Below are positions 1-9,940 of a stretch of DNA of 64,000 bases, one piece after another. The DNA is from Prorocentrum cordatum (lineage: Eukaryota > Sar > Dinophyceae > Prorocentrales > Prorocentraceae): positions 21,001-85,000 of the forward strand of contig CAUYUJ010016070.1 of assembly GCA_963575745.1 (NCBI GenBank). Reading direction: 5' to 3'. The first letter of the stretch is position 1. Each line of letters starts with the position of its first letter. The translations under genes were made by a program, and so were the position numbers. Below the pieces are notes generated by a model. The model was not told where the DNA came from. It saw nothing but the letters and a program-made list of their open reading frames with translations, and searched no databases.

Positions 1-59
1 GATCGGTGCCGACCTCCGCGCCCTGCCCCTCAGTGGCAGTGTCAGGGAGGGATGCAGTC

Positions 60-425
60 AGCCCACATGAGAAGGGTGGGCAACCTTCCCAAGGGTGCCC
101 CTTGCATCCTTGCCTCCTCGGTCGATCCTTGGCCACTTTCGTTGGCCGCGCCCCGCTCGAAAAGCTGCGAAATGGGCGTCCAAGGCCCGTTGCATCCTCA
201 TCGCGCATCCTGGTGATGCGGGCCGACTGCAGGCGCAGGGAGGGGACGCCTCGAACCCCAATGGCCCATGGATCGCCGATGGAAGCCCGATGGCCCATCA
301 CAGCGCCAGGACCGTGCGGCTTTCGCTGTCGGGTGCCTATCGCTGATCCGTCGGCAATGCATCGCCGATTCCAAGTTGATGTCTCCCCCCCCCGTGAGCT
401 AGTCCCCCCTATCGTTGCCCCTCAG
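60..425 (+). repeat. Dispersed repeat R1, copy 1
   Basis: This stretch is homologous over most of its length to 18587-18870: both contain GGGCAACCTTCCC, TTGGCCAC, GTTGGCCGCG, TCCAAGGCCC and ATCGCGCATCC in the same order, then a shared tail containing AGTTGATGT and CCTATCGTTG. Copy 1 carries extra sequence (about 235-345) relative to copy 2. Part of this extra block (TCGCC, CCTATCGC) recurs at 3140-3290. No terminal inverted repeats or target duplication could be recognised, so the element class is unknown. Confidence 0.6.
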
Positions 426-1560
426 CCCCCCGCCGCCCAGAGATTTGGACTGGCAGGAGTTCGCGTGTGGGGATTCGTTTCGCTCGTGCCCGATTGCGTC
501 CGCTTCGATGATCTCCAGACGTTCGATGGACTGCTTTATTCAATTACGGCGCCTGTCAACAAACATCTGCCGTCGGGGGCTGTTTCCGAGACTATCCGGG
601 ATGAAGACTGGCACCCCCAGGGAACGTTCGAGATTCGGGGCACGCGGATTGAAACAAAGCGTCGTCGAATGTCTGGGGCTCAAGGTTCGCTTGGAGAACT
701 CAAGACAGCCGGTTGCTCGCAAAGTTGCGTTTCTGGAGGTCGACGCCAATCGCAATATCATTCGAACCTAATTCAAGATAAAGCTTTGTCCTTGGGTAAA
801 GGGGTCGAGACATCGGGGGGCCATGTTTTGAAAAAAATAAGCCGCCGCCAGTGTTGTATGTTCAACGCCCTCCCTGAATATGAAGTCGTTCTAGCTTTCC
901 TTGGGCTTTGGGGCGGGGCCTCGTGGCCACAGGTACAGCGGGGGCCCATGCCAAGAAACACCCTGCCAGGGTGCCCTGGGTTTCTTGGGTTTCGATGGTT
1001 TTGCGATGGACGTCCTCAGGTCTCAGGGCTGGGTTTCTTGTGAACGGTATCTTGTGGTCAGGCCTCCTCTGTAGCCGCAGCGCAGAGAATGGGTCGGGCT
1101 GATGTCTGTGACAAGTCCAGGGGATCGACTGTGAGCGAAAATGGCCTGCACCCGACCGCGGTTGGGCTTGGATCGGAGTGGGGGGGGGCTCTTGCTCGTT
1201 CCCGCCTTCCTCCTGCCCGATCCCCCTTTCAGCCCCGCATTCAGCAGCACCTGGTCATCACATCATCTCTGGCCTCCCACCCTTCATCCTCCGCCTGCGT
1301 AGCCCTCATTCTCCCCTCCCCCCCCAAGAAGCCAACGAGTGTCCCCTGGCACCTCGCAGGACCCGATAAGCAAATCCTGAAGCCACACTCGGAATCCCCA
1401 GAACGCCGTTGCGCCTCCTTTCCTTCCTCTTGGTTCTTCTCTCTTCAACCTTCTTCTTCTTCTTTGTCCTCATGATCAATCCCGTCTTCTTGTACATCAA
1501 TATAGTTGTATACATGCACCTACATATAACACTCCCTACTCTGTATGTACACATACAGTC
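426..1560. other. No recognisable gene
   Basis: A forward reading frame stays open from 6 to 1043, but it starts with GTG, begins inside a dispersed repeat and shows no domain I recognise. The part near 430-760 has a protein-like composition, so an eroded exon cannot be excluded. Around 980-1050 there is weak similarity to 19755-19800 (GTCCT, GGTCT, GGGTTTC, TCTTGTGG), which suggests a further dispersed repeat. Confidence 0.3.
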
Positions 1561-1564
1561 TACA

Positions 1565-2660
1565 TAATATACATACAGATCACCACCACCACCATCATCA
1601 TCACCATCATCATCGTAAGATCATCCTCAACAACACCAGCATCAGCATCATTATCAGCATCAGCATCATCATCAGCAGCATCATCATCATATTCATCAAC
1701 AGCATCACCAACATCATCATCCTCAGCCGTCTCTTAGTCATGTCTCCTCTCCCACCTCCTCCCTGCGCCTTGCCCCCCAATCTTACCCACGGATTGATTT
1801 TCAGAGGTTCAATTATCCCCAGAAGTCTTGACCCCTTCCCTGGGACGCGTTTGCATCACAGGTCGTGTTCTGCTGTTCACGGGGCCCAGGAGCGGGCCAC
1901 GATGCCGAAATGGAGAGAAGCCGCCAGGCTTTGTTTGGGACGCGCCCGAGGTTTGGGCCTGTTCATCCCTCCTCCTCCCTCTATCGTCCCCTCTCGATCC
2001 TCCTCCCCCTCCACCACCTCTTTCCTCCTCCTCTCTCCTCCTCCTGCTCCTTCTCCTCCTCCTCCTCCTCCTCCTCCTCCTCCTCCTCCTCCTCCTCCTC
2101 CCCTCCTCGTCTTCCTCCTCCTCCTCCTTCTCCTCCTCCGCCTCCTCCTCCTCCGCCTCTTCCTCCGCCTCCTCCTCCTCCTCCGCCTCCTCGTCCTCCT
2201 CCGCCTCCTCGTCCTCTCCTCCGCCTCCTCCTCCTCCTCCTCCTCCTCCTCCTCCTGCTCCTCCTCCTCCTCCTCCTCCTCCTCCTCCTCCTCCTCCCCT
2301 CTCCTCCTCTCCCTCGATTCTCCATCCTCTGCGCCCCCATCGGGCATCTGGACGCGGACGTGGCCGACTCAGAGCGCGCGCGCGCGCCGCCGAGGCCGGG
2401 AGAGGAGAGGGACCGGCGGCACTTGCCCTCGCGGATGCAGGCGCCGCACCGGGGAGGAGGGTCGGTTCGACTCGGCAGGAGGGAGCGTCAAGCTCCGCAG
2501 CGCCGTCTGGGGTCGCTCCTCCTCCTCCTCCTCCTCCTCCTCCTCCTCCTCCTCCTCCTATCCTCCTCCTCCTCCTCCTCCTCCTCCTCCTCCTCCTCCT
2601 CCTCCTCCTCCTCCTCCTCCTCCTCCTCCTCCTCCTCCTCCTCCTCCTCCTGTCCAATTT
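1565..2660. repeat. ATC and TCC microsatellite tracts
   Basis: An imperfect ATC/CAC tract occupies about 1577-1735. An imperfect TCC tract with CGC and CGT variants runs 1970-2312, and a nearly pure TCC tract 2516-2652. The open frames here encode only poly-Ser, poly-Pro, poly-Leu, poly-Arg, poly-Glu or poly-Gly, as expected for a stop-free trinucleotide repeat. The 2313-2515 interval between the tracts is G+C-rich unique sequence with no recognised feature. Confidence 0.9.
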
Positions 2661-2704
2661 ACTGCGGGCGTGGCCCGCTTACGGGCGAGCGCTTACGGGA
2701 GGGG

Positions 2705-3090
2705 GGATGGCTTCTTAGAAGCACCCCTGCTTCTTAGAAGGCGTGGGCCTTAGCTATAGATGTAAGGCCGGCGCCTTCTAAGAAGCAGCCTCCTCCTAAG
2801 AAGCCTTCCCCCCTCCCTCCACCCCCCTTTGTGCGAGCCGCCAACAGTTCTTGGAGGGACCGCAAGGATGGAACTGAAAGCTCAACGCCAGCTGCGGCAG
2901 TACTTCTGTCCCGCCCTGCCCGGCGGAGGGAGGAGGTGGGAGGAGACAGGATCGGGGCAACGATACGGGTCGGCCACGCGCAGAGGGGGCAGGGGGAGGA
3001 GGGAGGGCTTCTTAGCACCCCTGCTTCTTCGAAGGCGTGGGCCTTGTCTGTGGATGTAATGCCCTCGCCTTCCTAGAAACAGCCTCGTGC
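2705..3090. repeat. Duplicated TTCTTAGAAGG hairpin repeat
   Basis: The segment 2705-2812 contains an inverted repeat in which GCTTCTTAGAAGGCG near 2732 pairs with CGCCTTCTAAGAAGC ending near 2785. The loop is itself palindromic (GGCCTTA/TAAGGCC). A diverged second copy lies at 3006-3090 (GGCTTCTTAGCACCCCTGCT, GGCGTGGGCCTTG). This may be a small foldback element; no target duplication was identified. Confidence 0.5.
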
Positions 3091-3139
3091 ACGCCGCATA
3101 CCCCCTCGTGCGCGCCGCCACACGGGGATATTTGGCCTT

Positions 3140-3290
3140 TGCAGGGATCGCGTCGACCCTGGGTCGCCCATTCATCGCCGATAGGGGCCCGAGCGTCGAC
3201 ACTGAGATCGCGTCGACCCTGGGTCGCCCATTCATAGCCCTATCTTGCCCAGGAGCGTGCGGATTTGCTATCGGGGGCCTATCGCCGAAC
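3140..3290 (+). repeat. Short tandem GTCGACCCTGGGTCGCCC repeat
   Basis: The phrase ATCGCGTCGACCCTGGGTCG occurs at about 3148 and 3207, each followed by CCCATTCAT. The following GTGCGGATTTGCTATCGG resembles sequence at 310-345 in repeat R1, so this looks like another fragment of that family. CT microsatellites follow at about 3375-3450. Confidence 0.4.
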
Positions 3291-3734
3291 TGAGGGAGGA
3301 GGAGCGGGCGACGGTGAAGGCGTGCAGGAGCTTGGGAGGCAGAGCTATCCCTTCTCTGTCCTTCTCCTTCCTCGTGTCTCTCTCTCTCTCTCTCTCGCTC
3401 TCTCTTTCTGTCGGTCTGTCTGTCTGTCTCTCTCTCTCTCTCTTTCTCTGTCTGGAGGCTTCTTTAGCACATGCGCCTGATACCCCGCTGATTTCAATCC
3501 GGGTCGGCCCGTTCGAAGTCCTCTCGTTGCTGTGAGCGCGCGCGCAAGCGGCAGTATCTAACATTACACAGCTTAGGTGAGCAACCGTCATTCTGAACGC
3601 TAACAACGGGCCAGCCACTCGACGCCAAGAGCGCGCGTCCTGTCCACCAACGCAGCTCCACGCCCGGAGTAAAGGAGGGAGGCTAAGAGGCGAACAAAAC
3701 GCCGAGCTGTGCACTGATTGGACTGCATCCAGAG

Positions 3735-3895
3735 AGAAGAAACACATACACCAATCATCGTCGACTCACAAGGACATGTTGACAATATTGGAAGCAGAGG
3801 GGAAGACGAACATCCAGAACATGTAGAACAGATGGGGAAGCCTGGGATGTGTGTTTGTTTAATGCTTGTCCCTGGGCCCCTTCATGCATCACTTC
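3735..3895 (+). repeat. Dispersed repeat D1, copy 1
   Basis: One of three related segments (3735-3895, 7835-7995, 39050-39225). Shared landmarks in order are AACACA..ACAC, ATCGTCGA, GGGGAAGACGA, a CAGA/GA-CATGT block, GGGATGTGTG and CCTGGGCCCC. No coding capacity or inverted termini were seen. It is probably a short interspersed or MITE-like element. Confidence 0.55.
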
Positions 3896-4745
3896 ATCAT
3901 TGTGCCAGCAAGGGTAGTTACCGAGGTGGTGAGCAAGGACGTTGGAGGGGCGAACAGTGCTGAAGAGCCAGCGACGGCGAAGGATGAGGTCACAGTCTGA
4001 TGTCACCACCCGTGATCTCACTCCCGTAGCTAGTTCCAGCAATAGGGCCAGCATAATGTACGTTGATGGCTGCCCCTTTCAGAAATTAATGTTGCTGCTT
4101 AAGCAGTCTTACCGCCTTTCGACTCGCCGACGTGATCCGAGATTCAAGTTTGGCGGATCTACCTCTCAACTTGATAGCTCTGCCAGCTGTGTAGTCAACA
4201 CTTGAAGGAGGATGCGTGCCGCGTTTTAGGACGTTTATCATTTGTCGTGGCCTCAAGGGGCCTTCCAGACCTTTGGACGCCTCTGGGGGTCTCCAAGGGC
4301 CTCCACAGACCCCCAGGTGCTTCCAGGGAAGAGGGAGAAAGAAGTAGAGGATCGTGCGGATGGTTGCGAAAGCCCCATGGATTCGCCCCGAGGAAGGTCG
4401 GGCCGTTTCGGGCCGACCCCGAGCCGTGCCGAAACTCCAGGATAGCCCCTGAGGGGCTGCTCATTGGTGGTGTGTAACCCTTCCCACAGACGATTCAGCC
4501 CACCCCCGATCACCCTCTGGACCCCCGGGCGACATGGGGAAAATAGGCCCGGCCGCCTGTCGCGGGTGTAGCTGGCACACCTACGACAGAACACAAAACT
4601 TTGTCGGAGCACCAGTTTGTGCGCCGCGCCCCGTGCTCGAGTCGGGGAAACGTAAGACTCGAGTGAGCCAGAACTCGGGTCTGCCGACGTCTTTCGACGC
4701 GCGCGGTCTGGACTTTGACGGTCCGGCGTTTTTTCGTTGGATGCT
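3896..4745. other. No recognisable gene
   Basis: This interval has mixed base composition and no recognised protein, RNA or tandem repeat. A degenerate GGGGCCTCC/CCAAGGGCC phrase occurs near 4255-4330. It resembles the GGGGC-rich degenerate repeats at 40.6-41.3 kb. Confidence 0.3.
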
Positions 4746-4750
4746 TGCAG

Positions 4751-4789
4751 CGGGAGGAGGAGGAGGAGGAGGAGGAGGAGGAGGAGGAG

Positions 4790-4824
<35 letters not shown>

Positions 4825-4885
4825 GGAGAGAGAACGAGGGAGGAGGGGGGAGAAGGGGGGAGGAGGGGGGGAGGAGGAGGCCTCG
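4751..4885. repeat. GGA microsatellite
   Basis: A GGA tract with AGA and GGG variants. It lies downstream (in element orientation) of the decayed LINE that occupies 5.2-10.9 kb on the minus strand. Confidence 0.9.
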
Positions 4886-5249
4886 TCATCTTTATGGTGC
4901 CCCCGCCAGGCCAACTGGAGTCCCCGTTTTCCCGAGCCTACACGGCTCCCCGACCGAGCGGCCCGACACCGGGGAGTGGACGCCCGGGGCGGGGCGGAGG
5001 CCGCCAGGGCCTCTGTTTCCCCTCCCGCCGGCAGCCGCAGGGCCCCCGGGGAGAGTCCCGCAGGTCCCGGGCGGGGCCGCGTGGGTCCGAAGCCGTCGGG
5101 CTCGAGCCCCGCGTGCAGGGTCGACGACGACTCTGCCCATGGGGCAGGACTCCTGCATCGCCGCCGGCTGCCGGGATCTCCCCAAACCGGAGCTCGCGCT
5201 TCTGAACGTGGGCCCCCCTGCTCCCGACGGGGCGGGTATGGTACAAGGC

Positions 5250-5906
5250 CCCCTGCTTACGGTAGGTTCGTGTATTGTCGACCGGCGGCGGCCCCGCCGG
5301 CGGCGTTCAACGTTGAACGCCGAGGGCAACCCGCCCACCTTGTGCGCCTGCAGCAGCGCGCGCAGCTCCGCGCGCAGGACGCTCTGCGTCCATTGGGCGT
5401 GTTCCGGGCAGCGGCCAGCAGCACGCGCAGCCTATGTCGCAGATCTCGTTGTCGGCCTTCAGCTTGATGAAGCTCCAGCCTCCTCGTCGCAAGGGCGCAC
5501 AATCGCCGTGCTGCAACGAGCCGTCCACATAAATGCTCCCCGTAGCCAGGCCCATCCAGTCGCCCTTGTTGAGCCAGGCGTCGCTCGGTTCCAGGCTCCA
5601 GCGGCCTAACCTCATCCGGCAATGAAGAACCGCCCCCCCCCCTCTCCAGCGAAAGTATAACGCACCCGGCACCCCAGAAGCATTACCCAGGCACCTCGCA
5701 CCTTTATGTGCTCGCCGAAACAAGCAAACCGCCTGAGACATTCTCGCAATATGGTCTCCTGGTGGTTCTGAAACAAGCGCCTCGCCTGAGACATCCTCAG
5801 AAACTGCTCGAGGGCGGGATCCTGCGATGCCTCGCCCCCGTGGTCCTTGAGCACCTTGATCAAGCCATGGGTTGGTGCCGCGCTGCTGGATATGGAGGCC
5901 CTCCAC
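5250..5906 (-). pseudogene. RNase H domain of LINE, frameshifted
   Basis: The minus-strand frame from 5906 contains the first RNase H acidic motif in the phrase IYVDGS, followed by a GGWSF strand. The second acidic motif, in the phrase QSVLRAELRALLQ, is found only after changing frame near 5400, so at least one frameshift has occurred. The third motif (TDN-type) could not be recognised. RNase H removes the RNA strand after reverse transcription. Upstream in the same frame (about 5880-5690) the phrases EDVSGEALV and MSQA are encoded by sequence resembling the GATGTCTCAGGCGA satellite at 55.8-60 kb, probably an insertion. The copy is not functional. Confidence 0.65.
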
Positions 5907-5951
5907 TAGATCACAGTGTTGACGTCGAGCGGGGCAAACAAAGGTACGATG

Positions 5952-6384
5952 TCAGTCAGTACCTGGTGCCAGCCCGCACGCTCGGCAGATGTCGCTTGGT
6001 GCTGCCCCTTCCGCATGGGGGCGCGCTTGAGACCACATGCCACCGTAGGGTAGCCCGCGCAATCGAGTGCGATGTACATGGGCCCAGCGTCCTTCCAGTG
6101 GCCATCGTGGTAGCGACCACGCAGGTGCGATGAAGAGGGAGTTGATGTTGTACTGGTGGCCGCACTGCTGCACCCACTCGTCCTTCAGCTGCTGCTCGGT
6201 GGTGGTGGCGACGTGGTGCTGTATCTCCTGCAGCTTGATGTAGCGCTGGTCGTAGACGGCGACGCCGATGGCAACGGCGCGCGCGGCCTGTGTCATCCAG
6301 CCCAAGGCGCCTCACCGTTGCAATAAACGCCCCCGCAGGTCCGCGCACTGTCAGCCACGGCGCCTTGCACTTGGCGGTCTTCAT
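5952..6384 (-). pseudogene. LINE linker with zinc-knuckle-like motif
   Basis: The frame 6305-5952 ends in ICRACGLAPGTD, resembling the Cys-rich knuckle that follows the reverse transcriptase thumb in many LINEs. It is in the same frame as the reverse transcriptase (7853-6483) and the RNase H start (5906), with a stop codon between each block. No other domain is visible. It is identified mainly from its position in the element. Confidence 0.5.
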
Positions 6385-6482
6385 GACCCAAGTGCGCTAC
6401 GTATGCGCTGTGGAGCCTCTCTGCCAGCTGCGTGTCCGCGAGCGCCTCCTGCCACGCAGTCGCCCACGCCATGATGGGGCTT

Positions 6483-7853
6483 TTATTGACCGGGGTGCCT
6501 TGGGCCGGCGTCGTCGCTCAGCAGCGTGAGGATGGTCGACCTGCCTTTGGTGTTGCCCTCCCTCGCCGTCGCCGCGCTTGTGTCCGTAATTCGTTGAGCC
6601 TGGAGTCCGCCATGCCAACCGTCGAGGAGCCGTAGAGGAGCGCGGGCAATTGGGCATGTCTCACCAGCCTGTGCGCTGCCCCTCCTGCCTTCCGCACGGC
6701 TGTTATGCGTGCCGCTCGCGCTGCAAACGTCAGCGCCCTCTTGTTGATGGCCGCCACTCGTCTGCTTCTGCCCGCGGTCGCCGTGCTTCTCTTGCTTGAC
6801 GACTTTCACGCTCAGGTGCTTGGAGGTAGTTGCGATGTTCTTGCCCAGCGCGGTGGTGGAGGTCAGTGCGACCGTCTTCCCTGCCGCGCCCCTAGAGACG
6901 GACATGTCCAGCAGCATATAGACCACGGACGCGATGGGCAGCGGGTGGAAATGCTGGACGAACTCGCGGATGCCGCGCGTGGCCATGGCGAGGTCGTCGA
7001 AGAAGAGGCAGGTGTCCGGCCGTGGGAACAGGCAGACCAGCTCGCCCAACTCCAGCAGGACCACCATCTTGAGGCAGAACGGTGCGCACCTGCTGCCCGC
7101 GACGACGCCACAATGCCAGGCCTTGACCTCGGCGCAGCACCCGTCCAGGACGATGCGCCGCACCATGCTGTGGATCTGGAGGACAACGCGCATGAGGATG
7201 GGATGGAGGCCCCATCGCCTGGCTGCCTCCCAGACCGTCCGATGCGTAACCCACTCGAAGCACTCGACGAGGTCGAAGCAGGTCACCGCGCACTCGTAGC
7301 CGTCGGCCCGCGCTGCTTCGCAGTACACCGCCTGCGGCCGTGCTGCGCGCTCCGACGAGCGCCCTCCGCGAGCCCAGCCACGGGCCCTCCTGGTGGCGGC
7401 CTCCCAGCGCCAGGCGTAGGGGATGCGGCTGGCCTCCCAGGCGAGCGCCAGCTCGGGGATGAGGCCCAGGTGGCGGGAGGCCGCCCGCGGCCTGCGGCAT
7501 CCGGCAGAGGACGCTGGTGGCCTGTGCGGACGGCCACGGTGCGCCTCTCCCCACGGCGTGCAGCACGCCTGCCGCGCGCGCTGCTCCCAGGCAGCTCCCC
7601 TCTCGCAACGGGCGCGTGTGCCAGTCGGCCCCCCCCCCCCGTCCCGTGGTGGCGCGGGAGCGCCCGCATGCCTCGACGACGCCCCTCGGGGTGATCCTCG
7701 CGACGGCGTGCTCGTCGAGCTCGAGGTCGCTGGGCGCCTGGCGCCACGGCGCGCTGTCGTCGCAGGGCCCAGACTCCCCCCCCCCCCCCCGGCCTTCCAG
7801 CGCAGCATCCGCGGCCGCCTGAGGTCAGGAGGGAACAAAAAAAACACAGACAC
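6483..7853 (-). pseudogene. Reverse transcriptase domain of LINE
   Basis: This minus-strand frame encodes the core reverse transcriptase motifs in order: the finger-type phrase LGLIPELALAWE, motif A in CFDLVECFEWV (first catalytic Asp), motif B in GVVAGSRCAPF, and motif C in CLFFDDLAM with the FxDD catalytic pair. The enzyme copies element RNA into DNA at a nicked target. The palm sequence is therefore largely intact, but the N-terminal part is out of frame with the upstream endonuclease and its first residues come from inserted repeat D1. The C-terminal part runs to a stop at 6483, before the zinc knuckle and RNase H. I judge it a degraded copy. Confidence 0.75.
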
Positions 7854-7995
7854 AATTAATCGTCGATCCCCAGGAAGATATGGGAAAATATGGGAAGTGG
7901 GGGGAAGACGAAAACCCAGAAGATATAGGAAAACATGGGGAATATGTTTATTGTATTTGTGTGTATTTATGTGTGTCCTGGGGCCCCTTCAAGAG
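7835..7995 (+). repeat. Dispersed repeat D1, copy 2, inside the LINE
   Basis: Homologous to 3735-3895 and 39050-39225 (shared AACACAGACACAA, ATCGTCGAT, GGGGGAAGACGAA, TTTGTGTGTATTTATGTGTG, CCTGGGGCCCC). It interrupts the LINE between endonuclease linker and reverse transcriptase, so this insertion post-dates the LINE insertion. Confidence 0.6.
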
Positions 7996-8397
7996 GGCGG
8001 AGGGGCTCGTGCTGGTCGCGGGTGTCCGTCGGCCTGAGCGGCTCCCAGGGCACCAGTGGCCAGGTCCACTTGCGGAGGGTCCCGCTCCCGCCTGGCTGTG
8101 CTCAGCGACCCAGCGTCGCCCGCCGTGTTCTGCGCGCCGTCGCACTCGTCGCCATGTGTGGGTCCTGGCGATGGTCATGAGCTTGGCTACCCAGTCCACG
8201 CGGTGCAAGCCCCTCTCGGTGATGGTGGTGACGTCGATCCAGGCGACGGTGTTCACCGGGAGGCGGCGCTCTCCTGCCGCTTCCGCCCCAACCGATGGGC
8301 AGCCTCGCGAGGCCTCGGGGCCGAGGACAGCAGAGGTCCGAGGAGTAATCTCTGGGAGGCTCAGGTCGCCCCCCCTCGACTCGGTCCAAGGCGTCGT

Positions 8398-9123
8398 TCA
8401 AATGGTCCACGCCGGCGGCGTTCGCCACGGCGCCGTCGGTGGCATCGCTGGTGTTGTCGCGCTCGTCGGTGTCGGGCTCGGTGTGCTGCCAGTCGCTCCA
8501 GGCAGGATGGTGTCGTTCAAGTAGCGGCCAGATGATGTCCTTCTCCGGGATGCCCTTGGCGTCTCGTACCTGCCGTGGCGCCACCAATTGCGTGCCGCTG
8601 CGGTGATGTGCGCGAGGCGCCGCCCCAGCCACTCGGCCGCATCCGCCCACTGCTGCTCGCGCGCGGCATCTTTAACCTTGGGTGGCATAAGCTGCTCCCA
8701 GGCACATGTAGGTACCTGCTTGTGGCCCTTGCGCTCGTGGAGCTCGAGGCCATCGAAGTTGAAGAGCCTATTGAGTTGCTCCTCGTAGGTTGTCTCGAGG
8801 TTGCCCCAGTAGGTGTCGATGTCGCGCTGTAGCCGAGGCCAGGCTGTCGGCCCCGATGCGCAACCAGCAGGTATCTGTAGAGGCCATCGTCGTAGCCGTC
8901 GCAGCACTAGTGTCCAGCGGTTCTGCGCCTGGAGGCGTGGAACTCGGAGCAGGACTGGTGAATGCGGCGCGGTGTTGCACTGATCCTGCACTGTGGCCCC
9001 TGGCGCGCCGTCGAGCGGGGTCTTGGAGATGATGAAGTAGCCCCTATGGCGCGCCTCCCCCATCGAGACGCTTGATCCACGCGAAGTGTCGAACACAATG
9101 ATCCCGTACATCCGGTTGGGCAC
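8398..9123 (-). pseudogene. LINE endonuclease C-terminus and linker
   Basis: The frame begins near 9123 with MYGIIVFDTSRGSS and continues through GYFIISKTPLDGA to HSPVLLRV. The last phrase fits the C-terminal SDH-PV strand of endonuclease/exonuclease/phosphatase domains, but the residue before the catalytic His is Pro instead of the expected Asp. A long linker follows, with Trp- and Arg-rich segments such as RNWWRHGRYETPRAS. The frame differs from that of the upstream endonuclease part, so a frameshift lies at about 9110-9130. Confidence 0.6.
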
Positions 9124-9401
9124 TCCAGACTACTAGATGTCGGTCGGGTCCAGTCCATGTTGAAGTCGCCGCCTAGGATCAAGTACTTCCCCGCTGCTGT
9201 ATCCGCCGTGGTGAAGTTCCTGAGAATAGCCTTGTTGCGATCCGCCATGCCCTCGTTAACCCACGGGTAGGCTGCGCCGATGGCGATGCTCAGCTTGCCG
9301 AGGGAATCGATCCAGCCGATCGCGAGGCGGCCCTTGGACTCGTGAGGCGAGATGTCCCACGCATCGAAGCCCCTGGTGTAGCCCATGGCGGTTGGCGGCA
9401 C
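8907..9401 (-). pseudogene. LINE endonuclease core
   Basis: The frame from about 9380 to 9130 encodes GYTRGFDAWDISPH, then KLSIAIGAAYPWV, then LILGGDFNMDW. The GGDFN motif is the characteristic Asp/Asn active-site strand of apurinic-type LINE endonucleases, which nick the target DNA. Upstream, the N-terminal strands are replaced by a TCC microsatellite at 9486-9600, and downstream the frame is lost. The domain is thus interrupted on both sides. Confidence 0.7.
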
Positions 9402-9485
9402 CGCCGCCTCCCCGTGTCTGCACGCTTGGTGAAACGCCCAAGCGCAAGTCTTGCTCCTGCGTGCGCTGGGTGAAGCAGGAGCCTT

Positions 9486-9612
9486 CCTCCTCCTCCTCCT
9501 CCTCCTCCTCCTCCTCCTCCTCCTCCTCCTCCTCCTCCTCCTCCTCCTCCTCCTCCTCCTCCTCCTCCTCCTCCTCTCCTCCTCCTCCTCCTCCCTCCCC
9601 CTCCCCCTCCCC
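9486..9612. repeat. TCC microsatellite inside LINE
   Basis: Nearly pure TCC repeat with short CCCTCC variants at the 3' edge. It sits where the N-terminal endonuclease strands would be expected and separates ORF1 from the rest of the element. Confidence 0.95.
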
Positions 9613-9716
9613 CTCCTGTGGTGTGCGGGCTCGCCTGCGGCTCCTGCGCCGTGACCACGGGCGCCATGACCACGTGTGCCTGCTGTGCCGGAGCACCCTC
9701 CCCAGCGTGCCAGTGG

Positions 9717-9900
9717 GCGTTGCGTAATGGGGGGGTCATAAATGGGGGGTGTCGCGGGTGGTCCGAAAAGGTACCCAAACGGTACCTAAACGAGCCCCCT
9801 GGGGCTCCAGAGGGGCCCGAAAGGGGCACGACAGGGGACCGCTTCTGACCCCCCCCATGTGTGACCCCCCCGTCAAGCCACGCCCAATGCCAGGGGAGTG
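9717..9900. mobile_element. MITE-like foldback element, family E
   Basis: The left end reads GGGGGGGTCATAAATGGGGGG from 9729, and the right end is its imperfect inverse, with CCCCCCATGTGTGACCCCCC ending near 9880. Similarity extends outward to GGCGTTG on the left and CCAATGCC on the right. The interior contains palindromic GGTACC pairs and no coding capacity. It lies within the dead LINE. Confidence 0.5.
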
Positions 9901-9940
9901 CGCGCCCGCGGCGAAGAGCTCTTGCCCGCCGCACGGGCGA

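Noticed and set aside
6-1043. 345-codon plus frame at the window start
   Set aside because: Starts with GTG, begins in a dispersed repeat and shows no domain. Kept only as a remark.
1545-2753. Long open frames with poly-Ser, poly-Pro, poly-Leu, poly-Arg or poly-Glu on both strands
   Set aside because: They exist because TCC/GGA triplets contain no stop codon in any frame. The same happens at 4.7, 11, 13.2, 14.2-15.5, 26.8-28.3, 32.3, 37.5 and 48.8 kb.
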